Below, one piece after another: positions 54,745 through 62,067 of a DNA stretch of 62,067 nt (positions within the stretch are counted from its first letter, which is position 1; every line of letters begins with the position of its first letter). Under the pieces are notes generated by a model that searched no databases, was not told where the DNA came from, and saw nothing but the letters and a program-made list of their open reading frames with translations. This DNA comes from Micromonospora okii (lineage in GTDB: Bacteria; Actinomycetota; Actinomycetes; Mycobacteriales; Micromonosporaceae). The position numbers and the translations under genes were made by a program. The stretch lies in assembly GCF_020884795.1 (NCBI RefSeq), contig NZ_BBZF01000014.1, positions 220,636 through 282,702 of the forward strand, given 5' to 3'.

Positions 54745-56292
54745 TCAACCCCATTCCTCGGCCGGGTCGCCGTCCGCCGGGGCGGGGCCGGAAGCCGCAG
54801 GAGCGGTGGCCGGGGCGGGATCGACGGGGGCGGCGGCCGGGGGGCCGCCGTGGGTCCACGGTGTCTCTTCCGGGGCCGGGAACGCGCCCGCCGGCAGGAA
54901 CCCGTCCGAGAGGGTGGTGAGGCAGAGCCGCTCCCCCACCTCCGGCACCGTGCCCGGCGGCGCGGTCAGCCCCCGGCCCATGCCGCCGGAGAGCTCCAGC
55001 ACCACCTCGGTCTTGCCGTCGGCCGCCGGGGTCACGAAGACCACCTTCGCCTTCTGGCCCGGTCGGGCCGGCGAGTACAGGGTCGCGCCGAGCGGCACCG
55101 CCACCGGCTCGGTGGTGACCACCTGGATGCGGGGGCGCAGCACGGGGCGCTTGCCGGTGTCGTCCACCCGCCCCGGGTCGGCCAGCGTCACGTCGCCCAC
55201 GAACGCCTCCCCGGCCAGCCGGTGCTCGGCCATCACGAGGGGGTCGTCGTAGGCGCGCTGCACGGCGTACGAGGTCAGCGCCCGCTCCAGCCGGTGCAGG
55301 CGCACGGCGGCGGCGACCGCGCCGTCGCGGCGCGGCTGCGGCCCGCCGCCTTCGTCGACGTGCTCGGCGTGCGCGGTGAAGGCGTCCCGGTCGCGGGCCC
55401 AGCGGTCCTCGACCCGCGCGCCGGGCGGCAGCGCGGCGAGCAGCCCCAGGCCGCGCCACATCAGGTCCCAGGTGGGCGCGAGCTGGCCGCGCAGCGCCCG
55501 CTCCAGCTCCGCGTACGCCGACCGCCGGGCGGCCTCGTCGTCGCCCGCCCCGGCGTACGCGGCGATGGCCGGGGCAAGCACCCTGTTGTCGAAGTCGGGG
55601 TCGGTGGCCGGGCCGGCGGGCGGGCAGAGCGACGGGTCCTCGGCGCGGGCCGCCGCCCGTGCGCCGTCCAGCCCCGGCGGCGGGTCGATCCAGCCGAGCA
55701 CCGCCGGCAGGTGCAGGTCCTCCACCGCGCTCTGCCCGGTGGCCCAGTGCAGGGTCAGCGCCTCGGTCAACGCCACCAGCGCCGACGAGCCGGGGTGCTC
55801 GGCCCGCTCGGCGAAGAACGTCAGCCAGCGCCCCAGCAGCGGCACGGACGGGTGCACCGGGTAGTCGCCGTCGACGCGGCGGAACCGGGTGGAGCGGCCG
55901 AACAGCCGCAGGAACGTGATCCCGGCCGGGTTGGGCACCAGGAGCTGCGGCGCGTCGACGTACCGGTGGCGCACGTCGCGGCCCCGGTCCACCGCGACCG
56001 CCTCGGTGCCGCCCCGGAACGAGTCCAGGTACGGCAGCACGACCCCGGCCAGCTCGGCGGCGAACGCGAAGCGCTGGTCCCGGTTGCGCGGCTGCGCCAC
56101 GATCAGCAGCCGGGCGGCGTCGGGGGCGTCGCCGACCAGCACCGCGAGGGGGGCGTTCGCCTCGCCGGCCATGGTCAGGGGCACCAGCACCAGCGGCCGG
56201 GGCGACAGGTGCAGGTGCCGGACGGTGGCGACCGGCTGGGCCACCCCGGCGGCGAGCGCCTGCGCCTTCGCCAGCGCGCGCAGCGTACTCAC
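54745..56292 (-). CDS. Hypothetical protein, 515 residues, partner of the nuclease gene
   Basis: Not recognised. Largely alpha-helical and cytoplasmic, with conserved-looking blocks LAVLVGDAPDAARLLIVAQPRNRDQRFAF, PQLLVPNPAGITFLRLFGRSTRF and a beta-rich C-terminal part (VPLGATLYSPARPGQKAKVVFVTPA). The last 45 residues are Pro/Ala-rich. The GTG at 56292 overlaps the nuclease stop by 4 bp, so the two proteins are probably made together. Genes of this kind next to a RecB-like nuclease suggest a DNA-handling pair. No function is assigned. Confidence 0.75.
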   Translation of the reverse strand: MSTLRALAKAQALAAGVAQPVATVRHLHLSPRPLVLVPLTMAGEANAPLAVLVGDAPDAARLLIVAQPRNRDQRFAFAAELAGVVLPYLDSFRGGTEAVAVDRGRDVRHRYVDAPQLLVPNPAGITFLRLFGRSTRFRRVDGDYPVHPSVPLLGRWLTFFAERAEHPGSSALVALTEALTLHWATGQSAVEDLHLPAVLGWIDPPPGLDGARAAARAEDPSLCPPAGPATDPDFDNRVLAPAIAAYAGAGDDEAARRSAYAELERALRGQLAPTWDLMWRGLGLLAALPPGARVEDRWARDRDAFTAHAEHVDEGGGPQPRRDGAVAAAVRLHRLERALTSYAVQRAYDDPLVMAEHRLAGEAFVGDVTLADPGRVDDTGKRPVLRPRIQVVTTEPVAVPLGATLYSPARPGQKAKVVFVTPAADGKTEVVLELSGGMGRGLTAPPGTVPEVGERLCLTTLSDGFLPAGAFPAPEETPWTHGGPPAAAPVDPAPATAPAASGPAPADGDPAEEWG

Positions 56293-57491
56293 GAGGGTCG
56301 GCCCGTCAGGGCGTCGGCGCGCAGCCGGGCCGCAGCCCGCAGCAGCGCGGCGGCCTCCGCCTGCTCGGGCGCGCCGGGGTGCTCCCCGGCGGCCAGCGCG
56401 AGCACCTCGGCCACGTCGGCCACCCCGCCGAGCGCCTCGCGGACCGGCCGGCCGAGCGCGGTCGTCTCGGCGCGGGCCTCGTGCCGGCAGAAGTACGCCA
56501 GCTCGCACGCCGCCAGGCAGTCGGGGGCGTACCGGGCCGGCACCGACGACAGCGCCCGGCGCAGGTGGTCGGGGTCGGCCGCCGGGTCGGCGGTGAAGTT
56601 GGCCGGCACCCGGGCCAGCAGGTCGTCGACGCGGGCCATCCGGTCGAGCTGGCGGCGCAGCACCAGCAGTTGCTTGCGCACGTCGACGAGGCTGGCCACC
56701 GGCTGGTTGGCGAAGTCGCGCGGGCAGACGAGCACCACGTCCGAGGAGACCAGCGACGGGTCGTGCCCCTCGGCGGCGAGCAGCTCCCGCAGGGCGAGCA
56801 CGTAGACGGCGGACTGCACGGCGGCGGCGGCCACCTTGCCCGGGTCGGCCTGCCCGTCGATCACGGGGAACGACTTGATCTCCACGACGTGGAACCGGCC
56901 GGCGAGGCGGGCGGCCACCAGGTCGGGCTCCAGGTGGACCCGCCGGCCGGCGACGTCCAGGCTGAGCAGCGGGTGGTCGAACAGGGCGGCCGGTTCCCCG
57001 GAGGTCGGGGCGTCGCCGGTCTGGGCCTCGCCGGTCTGCGGCTCAGCGGTCGGGGCCTCGCCGGTCGGGAGGTGCGCCCGGCCCCGGGCGGCGGGCGCGG
57101 CGGCGGCCAGTGCCGCGCGGGACCGCTCGGCCCGGTCGGGCTGGTCGGGGCCGCCGGGCCGGTCGTCCGCGCCGAGGTCCGTCCAGGTCCCCGGGCCGCC
57201 CGGGTCGACGCCGAGCCGCTCGGCGACCAGGCGCAGCAGCTCGGCCCCGCCGTCGGCCTTGACCTGCGCCTCGAAGGCGTTGCCCCGGGTGATCGCGAAC
57301 CGGGACTGCCCGAACCGGGCCGGGAAGCCGACCTGCTCGGCCAGCGCCGGCTTGTCCGCCCCGGCGCTGTCCAGCACGGCCCGGCGGTCGCAGCCGGGGT
57401 TGCCGGTCAGGGCGGCGATCGTCCTGGCGTTGTGCCGGCGGGGCGGCTTGCCGCCCCGGATCTCGGCCAGTCGCTGCGCGGTGCTCGTCAC
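56289..57491 (-). CDS. Cas4/RecB-like PD-(D/E)XK nuclease with predicted Fe-S cluster
   Basis: 400 residues. The nuclease core has HLEPDLV (D190) and VVEIKSFPV (E204, K206), followed by a helix with Gln (AVQSAVYVLAL). One Cys lies far upstream (C34) and three lie downstream (C325, C329, C335), the spread-out 4Fe-4S arrangement of Cas4 and AddB. An Ala/Pro/Thr linker (about 140-168) separates the halves. The GTG at 57491 overlaps the MFS gene by 4 bp. No cas gene or CRISPR array is nearby, so a repair or defence exonuclease is more likely. Confidence 0.85.
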   Translation of the reverse strand: MTSTAQRLAEIRGGKPPRRHNARTIAALTGNPGCDRRAVLDSAGADKPALAEQVGFPARFGQSRFAITRGNAFEAQVKADGGAELLRLVAERLGVDPGGPGTWTDLGADDRPGGPDQPDRAERSRAALAAAAPAARGRAHLPTGEAPTAEPQTGEAQTGDAPTSGEPAALFDHPLLSLDVAGRRVHLEPDLVAARLAGRFHVVEIKSFPVIDGQADPGKVAAAAVQSAVYVLALRELLAAEGHDPSLVSSDVVLVCPRDFANQPVASLVDVRKQLLVLRRQLDRMARVDDLLARVPANFTADPAADPDHLRRALSSVPARYAPDCLAACELAYFCRHEARAETTALGRPVREALGGVADVAEVLALAAGEHPGAPEQAEAAALLRAAARLRADALTGRPS

Positions 57492-58891
57492 GACACGCCA
57501 CGATAGGCGGTCGGCGCCGGTTCGGCGCGGGCCGCGCCGCGCCGGACCAGCACGGCGACCGCGACGGCGGCGGCCAGCGCCGTTGCGGCCATCACCCAGA
57601 GCACGGCGCGCAGCCCGGAGGTGAAGCCCGGGTCGGCGAGCCGGCCGGCGGTGGTGCTGGCCAGCGCCGCGCCGACCACGGCGATGGCGATCGTCTCGCT
57701 GGCCAGCCGGGCAGTGTTGATCATGCCGGCGCCGGTGGCCGCCCGGCCCGGCGCGACGCTGCCGATGGCGATGGCGTCCAGCAGCCCGATCGACAGGCCG
57801 ATCCCCACCCCCATGGTCAGCAGCGGCCCGGCGAGGGCCGCGACGCCGCTGTCCGGTGCGACGACGGTGGTCCAGGCCGCGCCGACCGCGACCACCGCAA
57901 CGGACACCACGATCACGGCCGGGGCGGGCACGAGCCGGGTCAGCGCGCCGCCGAGCAGCGGCAGCACCAGGGTCGGCGCGGTGAGCAGGATCAGCGTGCC
58001 GCCGGCCGCGCCGGGGCTCATGCCGACGACCGTGGTCAGGTACGACGGCAGGTAGACCAGCAGCGGCACCATGACCGCCACGATGGTGGCCGCCGCCAGG
58101 CAGACGCCGACGAACCGGGGGCTCGCCAGCAGGGCCAAATCGAACATCGGCTCGGCGCGGCGGCGCTCCACCCGCACGAAGAGCGCCAGCAGGGCGACCG
58201 CCGCCACGAAGGCGGCCACGATCACGGGGGCGGACCAGCCGAACTCGGGGCCCTGCACGAAGCCGAAGATGAGCAGCAGCAGCGCGGCGGTGAACGAGGC
58301 GGTGCCGGGCCAGTCGACCCGGCCGCCCTGCGGCCGGCGGGACTCGGGCAGCAGCGGCACGAGGGAGAGCACGGCGCACGCGGCCAGCGCGGGCACGGTG
58401 AACACGGCCCGCCAGCCGAAGACCTCGATCAGCAGCCCGGCGATCGACGGGCCGAACGCGAGGCCGGCGCCGATGGCCGTGCCGAACAGGCTGAAGGCGC
58501 GGGCCCGGGCCCGCCCCGGGAACGCGTCGGCCAGCAGGGCGCCGGCGCTGGTCGCGGCGGCCGCCGCGCCGATGCCGCCGAGTACCCGGGCGGCGTCGAG
58601 CAGCACGATGTTCCCGGCGACCGCGCAGGCCAGCCCGGCGGCGGCGAAGATCGCCAGGCCGGCGGCGTAGACGCGGCGGCGGCCGAGCAGGTCGGCGAGC
58701 GCGCCGCTGGCGAGCATGAAGCTGGCGAAGGTGGCGTTGTAGCCGTTCACCACCCACTGCACCCCGGCCAGCCCGGCGTCGAGGTCGCGGCCGATGTCCG
58801 GCAGCGCGACCGAGGCCCCGGTCAGCGAGACGGGCAGCGCCACGGTGGACAGCAGGACGGCGACCAGCACGACGGCCGGATGGTTGCGCAC
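57488..58891 (-). CDS. MFS drug exporter (DHA2, 14-helix type)
   Basis: 467 residues, about 14 membrane segments. WVVNGYNATFASFMLASGALADLLGRRRVY holds motif A of the DHA2 (EmrB/QacA) group, and LFGTAIGAGLAFGPSIAGLL is motif C of drug/proton antiporters. It should expel small lipophilic compounds. First gene of an overlapping three-gene unit with the nuclease and the 515-residue protein, which is an unexpected combination. The GTG start is at 58891. No regulator is adjacent. Confidence 0.92.
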   Translation of the reverse strand: MRNHPAVVLVAVLLSTVALPVSLTGASVALPDIGRDLDAGLAGVQWVVNGYNATFASFMLASGALADLLGRRRVYAAGLAIFAAAGLACAVAGNIVLLDAARVLGGIGAAAAATSAGALLADAFPGRARARAFSLFGTAIGAGLAFGPSIAGLLIEVFGWRAVFTVPALAACAVLSLVPLLPESRRPQGGRVDWPGTASFTAALLLLIFGFVQGPEFGWSAPVIVAAFVAAVALLALFVRVERRRAEPMFDLALLASPRFVGVCLAAATIVAVMVPLLVYLPSYLTTVVGMSPGAAGGTLILLTAPTLVLPLLGGALTRLVPAPAVIVVSVAVVAVGAAWTTVVAPDSGVAALAGPLLTMGVGIGLSIGLLDAIAIGSVAPGRAATGAGMINTARLASETIAIAVVGAALASTTAGRLADPGFTSGLRAVLWVMAATALAAAVAVAVLVRRGAARAEPAPTAYRGVS

Positions 58892-58944
58892 GTACTCTCC
58901 CCGTTTCCTCGCGGCCGACCGAGCCTACGCCGCCTCGGGGAGGG

Positions 58945-59127
58945 TCAGCGGCCGGCGGAGCGGTTCCAGGGCGAACGGGGCAGGGCGGTGCCGGCCGAGG
59001 GGCGACGGGCGCGGCGGCGGGGGCGTCGGCGGCCCGGGGTGCAGGGCGGCCGGGAGGCGGTGTGCACGGGGGCCTCGGGCACGGCGGCGGGCTGCCGACC
59101 GATCAGCCAGCAGAGGAAACGGGCCAT
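58945..59127 (-). CDS. Doubtful small frame
   Basis: 60 residues beginning MARFLCWLIGRQP, then Arg/Pro-rich. It lies 8 bp after the zinc-ribbon gene on the same strand. The start is preceded only by GGAG directly adjacent. The first ten residues resemble a short membrane anchor; the rest looks like GC-rich noise. Confidence 0.3.
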   Translation of the reverse strand: MARFLCWLIGRQPAAVPEAPVHTASRPPCTPGRRRPRRRARRPSAGTALPRSPWNRSAGR

Positions 59128-59135
59128 CTCCGGGG

Positions 59136-59369
59136 TCAGCCAACCGGGAGGCGCTGGGCCTCCGCCTTCGACACGTCGAACTGCGCGCCGCAGACGGTGC
59201 ACTGCCGGGCATAGCGGGTGCGGATCGGGATCAGCGGGACGAAGAAGAGGGTGAACTTCGTCGACCGTCGCGTGATCACCTGCGCGGCGTGGTTGCCGCA
59301 GTGGGGGCACACCTGCCGCACCACGCCCGACCGGTCGACCTTGGTGCGGAGCCCGAAGATGAAGAACAT
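59136..59369 (-). CDS. Zinc-ribbon membrane-proximal protein
   Basis: 77 residues. MFFIFGLRTKV is the usual hydrophobic start of this family. Two Cys pairs follow, CPHCGN and CTVCGAQ, forming a zinc ribbon around the segment TRRSTKFTLFFVPLIPIRTRYA. Such proteins are widespread in actinobacteria and their role is unknown. The ATG at 59369 is preferred to an upstream frame because the family begins there. Confidence 0.85.
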   Translation of the reverse strand: MFFIFGLRTKVDRSGVVRQVCPHCGNHAAQVITRRSTKFTLFFVPLIPIRTRYARQCTVCGAQFDVSKAEAQRLPVG

Positions 59370-59421
59370 CGCTGCGCTATACCCAGCCGAGCCCGTCCTC
59401 ACCCCCCGTCCGGGAGATGTT

Positions 59422-59469
59422 AGGAAGGGCACCCTGTACAACGGAATCCGTTAACAGGGTGCCCTTCCT
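59422..59469 (-). terminator. REP-like long hairpin, terminator of the SRPBCC gene
   Basis: A 16-bp perfect stem AGGAAGGGCACCCTGT (59422-59437 with 59454-59469) encloses a second 6-bp stem (AACGGA). It starts 2 bp after the SRPBCC stop. Direct half-copies lie at 29413, and the same GGAAGGG core occurs at 10198. Confidence 0.75.
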
Positions 59470-59470
59470 T

Positions 59471-60298
59471 TCAGAGCCAGATGGGCTGCCAGTCGGGGAT
59501 CTCGTGGTAGCGGACCAGCTCGCCGAGGCCGGCGACCGTCCCGGCCCACGCCGCGTACGGCGGGTTCTGCTCGTCGAAGCCGCTCTGCACGAAGGTGAGC
59601 CTCGTCTTGCCCTGGGACTCGGCCAGCTCCCAGGTGGTGACGCCGACCGGGCCCCAGTCGACGGAGATCCGCCGGCCCGGCTCCAGGTCGACCACCTTGG
59701 CCGCGTGCCCCGCCTCGAAGCCGCCCATGGCGTAACGGCCGCCGACCCAGGGCTCGATGCCGATCGGGTACCCGAACCAGGCGCTGGCCTGCTCCGAGTC
59801 GGTCAGCGACTCGAACACGCGGTCGGCCGGGGCGGCGATGAGCAGCTCGCCGCGCAGGTCGGCGGAGGTGAAGTCGGTGCGCGGCAGGAGCTGGCGACCC
59901 TCCAGGTGGGCGGCCAGGTTGGCGATCGCCAGCGACCAGTACGTCTGGAGCACGCCCCGGATCGAGCTGCCGCTGATCACGTCGGCGAAGTCGAAGTGGC
60001 TCTGCCGCAGGGTGAGGACGGTCGTCTTGCCCTCCGGCTCCAGCGCGATCTCGGTGGTGGTCTCCGCCCCGTCGAGCAGCCAGGCGAAGCGCAGGCTCCG
60101 CTCGTCGGCGTGCAGGAGCCGCTGGTGCGGGGCGTCGCCCTCGGGCGTGTAGCGCCCCCAGAAGGCGTACCGCTCGGGCAGCTCCACCTCGGCGTGCTCG
60201 GCCAACCAGACGCGCAGCTCGGCCGGGTCGGTGAGGGCGCGGTGGACGACCTCGACGGGTGCGGCGAGCCGGGCGCGCAGGGTCATCGGTTCAGTCAC
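59471..60298 (-). CDS. Two-domain SRPBCC (AHSA1-like) protein
   Basis: 275 residues, two SRPBCC ligand-binding domains in tandem. The first starts MTLRARLAAPVEVVHRALTDPAELRVWL. The second starts LRGELLIAAPADRVFESLTDSEQASAWFGYPIG and includes GGFEAGHAAKVVDLEPGRRISVDW. These bind hydrophobic ligands or act with ArsR-type regulators. The GTG at 60298 follows GGGAG and overlaps the regulator stop by 8 bp, so the two are one operon. Confidence 0.9.
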   Translation of the reverse strand: MTEPMTLRARLAAPVEVVHRALTDPAELRVWLAEHAEVELPERYAFWGRYTPEGDAPHQRLLHADERSLRFAWLLDGAETTTEIALEPEGKTTVLTLRQSHFDFADVISGSSIRGVLQTYWSLAIANLAAHLEGRQLLPRTDFTSADLRGELLIAAPADRVFESLTDSEQASAWFGYPIGIEPWVGGRYAMGGFEAGHAAKVVDLEPGRRISVDWGPVGVTTWELAESQGKTRLTFVQSGFDEQNPPYAAWAGTVAGLGELVRYHEIPDWQPIWL

Positions 60299-60851
60299 GG
60301 TCTTCTCCCTTGGGGTAGCAGGCCACGGCGAGCTTGAAGGCGTCTCCCTCGGCGCCCCCGTAGCGGGTGAACAGGTCTTCCAGGGCGGTGCGCAGGTCGG
60401 CGAGGAACTCCTGCCGGCGCTCGGCCGGCACCCGGATCTCCCCGGACACCCCGATCGAGGGCAGCTCGGGGGCCGCCCGGTCCAGGGCGGCGACGTCGGC
60501 CTGGACCTCCTCCATGAGGTCGAGCAGGTGGCCGAGGCTCAGCTCGTCGCGGGCCCGACGCAGCCCGCCGATGCGGCCGACGAGCCGGGGCGAGAGCCAG
60601 TACGACCGGGCGGCGGCCTGGTAGATGCCCTCGCTGATGCCGCGGACCTTCCGCTCGGACACCTGGTCGACCAGGCCGGCCGCGACGAGCTGCTTGACGT
60701 GGTAGTAGACCCGCTGGGGGGTCTGGCCGAGCAGCTTGGCGACCTCGGTGCAGGTGCGTGGCTCGGCCAACTGCCGCAGCACCTCGACCCGCTGCGGCTT
60801 GAGCAGGGTCTCGGCCTGCGACATCTCTTCGAGGTACAGGATGTCTCTCAT
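60291..60851 (-). CDS. ArsR-like winged-helix regulator
   Basis: 186 residues. MRDILYLEEMSQAETLLKPQRVEVLRQLAEPRTCTEVAKLLGQTPQRVYYHVKQLVAAGLVDQV is the winged helix. The helical C-terminal part (LSPRLVGRIGGLRRARDELSLGHLLDLM) should bind ligand or partner. There is no ArsR-type metal site. It regulates the SRPBCC gene and probably itself through the palindrome at 60856-60885, which overlaps a TTGACA box. An upstream in-frame start is rejected because it lies inside the operator. Confidence 0.85.
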   Translation of the reverse strand: MRDILYLEEMSQAETLLKPQRVEVLRQLAEPRTCTEVAKLLGQTPQRVYYHVKQLVAAGLVDQVSERKVRGISEGIYQAAARSYWLSPRLVGRIGGLRRARDELSLGHLLDLMEEVQADVAALDRAAPELPSIGVSGEIRVPAERRQEFLADLRTALEDLFTRYGGAEGDAFKLAVACYPKGEDRD

Positions 60852-60855
60852 GGCA

Positions 60856-60890
60856 AAAACAAGTTTGAACTTACAAACTCGTTTTGTCAA
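60856..60890 (-). promoter_or_regulatory. Promoter with palindromic operator
   Basis: AAAACAAGTTTG (60856-60867) and CAAACTCGTTTT (60874-60885) are an inverted repeat with one mismatch and a 6-bp spacer, just upstream of the regulator start. On the minus strand a perfect TTGACA (60890-60885) overlaps its left arm; the -10 would be about AAACTT. The GC content here is far below the surroundings. Confidence 0.7.
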
Positions 60891-60941
60891 TGGGCTCGAC
60901 GAGAGGGGACGGCCGGGTGGCCGCCCCCTCTCGTCAGCGGG

Positions 60942-62067
60942 TCAGGGCGTCCAGTCGGGACGCAGCGGGTAGCCGTCGACCCCGCCCGGGCCGTTGCGGG
61001 TGGCCAGCACCTGGTGGAGCTGGATGTCGTTGCGCTCGAACGCCAGCCGCGACCCGGCCATGTACAGGCCCCACACCCGGGCCGTGCCGCGCCCGACCTC
61101 GGCGACGCACTCGTCCCAGTTCGCCACGAGGTTGCGGCACCAGCCGGCGAGGGTCAGCGCGTAGTGCCGGCGCAGGTTCTCCTCGTGGTGCACCTCCAGG
61201 CCCGCGTCGTGCATCTCGCCGATCAGCCGCCCCGGCCCGGCCAGCTCGCCGTCCGGGAAGACGTACCGGTCGATGAACGCGCCGGAGCGGTGCGGGGCCC
61301 GGTTGTCCGCCCGGGTGATGCAGTGGTTGAGCAGCCGCCCCTCCGGGCGCAGCCGCTCCCGCAGCGCGCCGAAGTAGGCCGGGTAGTTGCGCACCCCGAT
61401 GTGCTCGGTCAGGCCGATCGAGGAGACCGCGTCGAAGTGCTCGCGCGGGGCGTCCCGGTAGTCCAGGTGACGCACCTCGGCCAGGTCGCCCAGCCCCTCC
61501 CGCTCGATCGCCGCCTGCGCCCACTGCGCCTGCGCCCGCGACAGGGTCACCCCGAGGGCCCGCACGCCGTACTCGCGGGCCGCGTGCCGGACCATGCCGC
61601 CCCAGCCGCAGCCGACGTCGAGCAGCCGCATCCCCGGCTTCAGCGCGAGCTTCCCGGCCACCAGGTCGTACTTGGCGGCCTGGGCCTGCTCCAGCGTGTC
61701 ACCGGGGCTGCGGAAGACCGCGCAGGTGTACGTCATCGAGGGGCCGAGCACCTTCTCGTAGAAGGCGTTCGAGACGTCGTAGTGGTGCGAGATCGCCGTG
61801 CTGTCCCGGCCCCGGGAGTGCCGCAGCCCGTTCACCACCCGCTTCCAGCGCGGCGCGGCCTCCTGCGGCGGGGGCGGCGGCGGCCTGAGCCGCTCCCAGC
61901 CCAGCCCGCGCGCCAGGGCCAGCCCGTCTGCCAGCGCCGGCGGGCGCAGCCGCAGCTCGTCCTTGAGCACCCGCAGCGCCTCGTACGGGTCGCCGGGGTG
62001 CACCCCGTCCAGCCCCAGGTCGCCGCTGACGTAGGCCCGCGCCAGGCCCAGGTCGCCCGGGGCGGTG
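60942..62067 (-). CDS. Cyclopropane-fatty-acid synthase-type methyltransferase, 5' part beyond window
   Basis: The visible 375 residues contain the AdoMet site LLDVGCGWGGMVRHAA, the ISHHYDVSNAFYEKVLGPSMTYTCAVF block, and HIGVRNYPAYFGALRERLRPEGRLLNHCI. This is the CMAS/CFA family, which adds a methylene bridge to unsaturated membrane lipids. The reading frame continues to the window edge through ARAYVSGDLGLDGV, the family's N-terminal domain, so the start is outside. Runs downstream towards the regulator gene, with which it is convergent on no other gene. Confidence 0.92.
   Translation of the reverse strand, partial: TAPGDLGLARAYVSGDLGLDGVHPGDPYEALRVLKDELRLRPPALADGLALARGLGWERLRPPPPPPQEAAPRWKRVVNGLRHSRGRDSTAISHHYDVSNAFYEKVLGPSMTYTCAVFRSPGDTLEQAQAAKYDLVAGKLALKPGMRLLDVGCGWGGMVRHAAREYGVRALGVTLSRAQAQWAQAAIEREGLGDLAEVRHLDYRDAPREHFDAVSSIGLTEHIGVRNYPAYFGALRERLRPEGRLLNHCITRADNRAPHRSGAFIDRYVFPDGELAGPGRLIGEMHDAGLEVHHEENLRRHYALTLAGWCRNLVANWDECVAEVGRGTARVWGLYMAGSRLAFERNDIQLHQVLATRNGPGGVDGYPLRPDWTP

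Overview
The window is very GC-rich DNA with strong third-position GC bias. It uses many GTG starts, has 4-bp stop/start overlaps, and carries families typical of filamentous Actinomycetota: DUF574 methyltransferase, DUF6879, XRE-DUF5919, TipAL-type MerR, GH15 and a family-3 cellulose-binding module. It looks like chromosome of Micromonospora or a close relative; this is inferred from gene content only. No rRNA, tRNA, CRISPR array, integrase or transposase was found.

Layout. Positions 1-29 kb are mostly chromosomal housekeeping and accessory genes. They include a cut aldo/keto reductase, a LigD-like phosphoesterase fused to a degenerate ligase, threonine synthase, a GH15 glycosidase, a cupin, a sulfotransferase with an odd C-terminus, a Beta-family protein and the D-Ala-D-Ala peptidase DacB. 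Next come a pentapeptide-repeat protein, a secreted M15 peptidase, and a two-component system divergent from an ABC transporter with three palindromes between them. A tight five-gene operon at 18.2-22.1 kb encodes a Ycf46-type AAA ATPase, a DUF1257-like protein, a DUF2997 protein, a helix-hairpin-helix membrane protein and a radical-SAM activase. It is followed by a secreted nuclease, an aldo/keto reductase, a GNAT, an SMI1/KNR4 protein, a secreted FnIII-CBM3 protein, a methyltransferase and a two-globin operon.

Positions 29.4-47.4 kb look like an accessory, defence-rich island. Genes in order: an XRE-DUF5919 regulator, an inositol monophosphatase-like protein and DUF6879; an SF1 helicase and a 5' partial copy of it that bracket a putative ADP-ribosyltransferase; an orphan antitoxin-like DNA-binding protein; an SF2 helicase and an unknown protein; a DarG-like macrodomain; a penicillin-acylase-type hydrolase; a decayed XRE regulator with a flavoprotein; and a two-gene operon of a PLD-nuclease/helicase/DUF3427 protein plus a sulfur-binding-domain HNH endonuclease. 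Part of this island has lower GC and contains gene fragments, which fits transfer and rearrangement.

Positions 47.4-62 kb return to chromosome-like content: a VOC protein, YidD, a Wzy-like polymerase, a TipAL regulator and a GGDEF-EAL protein. After these come a three-gene operon (MFS exporter, Cas4/RecB-like nuclease with a predicted Fe-S cluster, unknown protein), a zinc-ribbon protein, a regulator/SRPBCC pair with an operator, and a cyclopropane-fatty-acid synthase-type methyltransferase cut by the window end. Short tandem or inverted GC-rich repeats sit at many gene ends.
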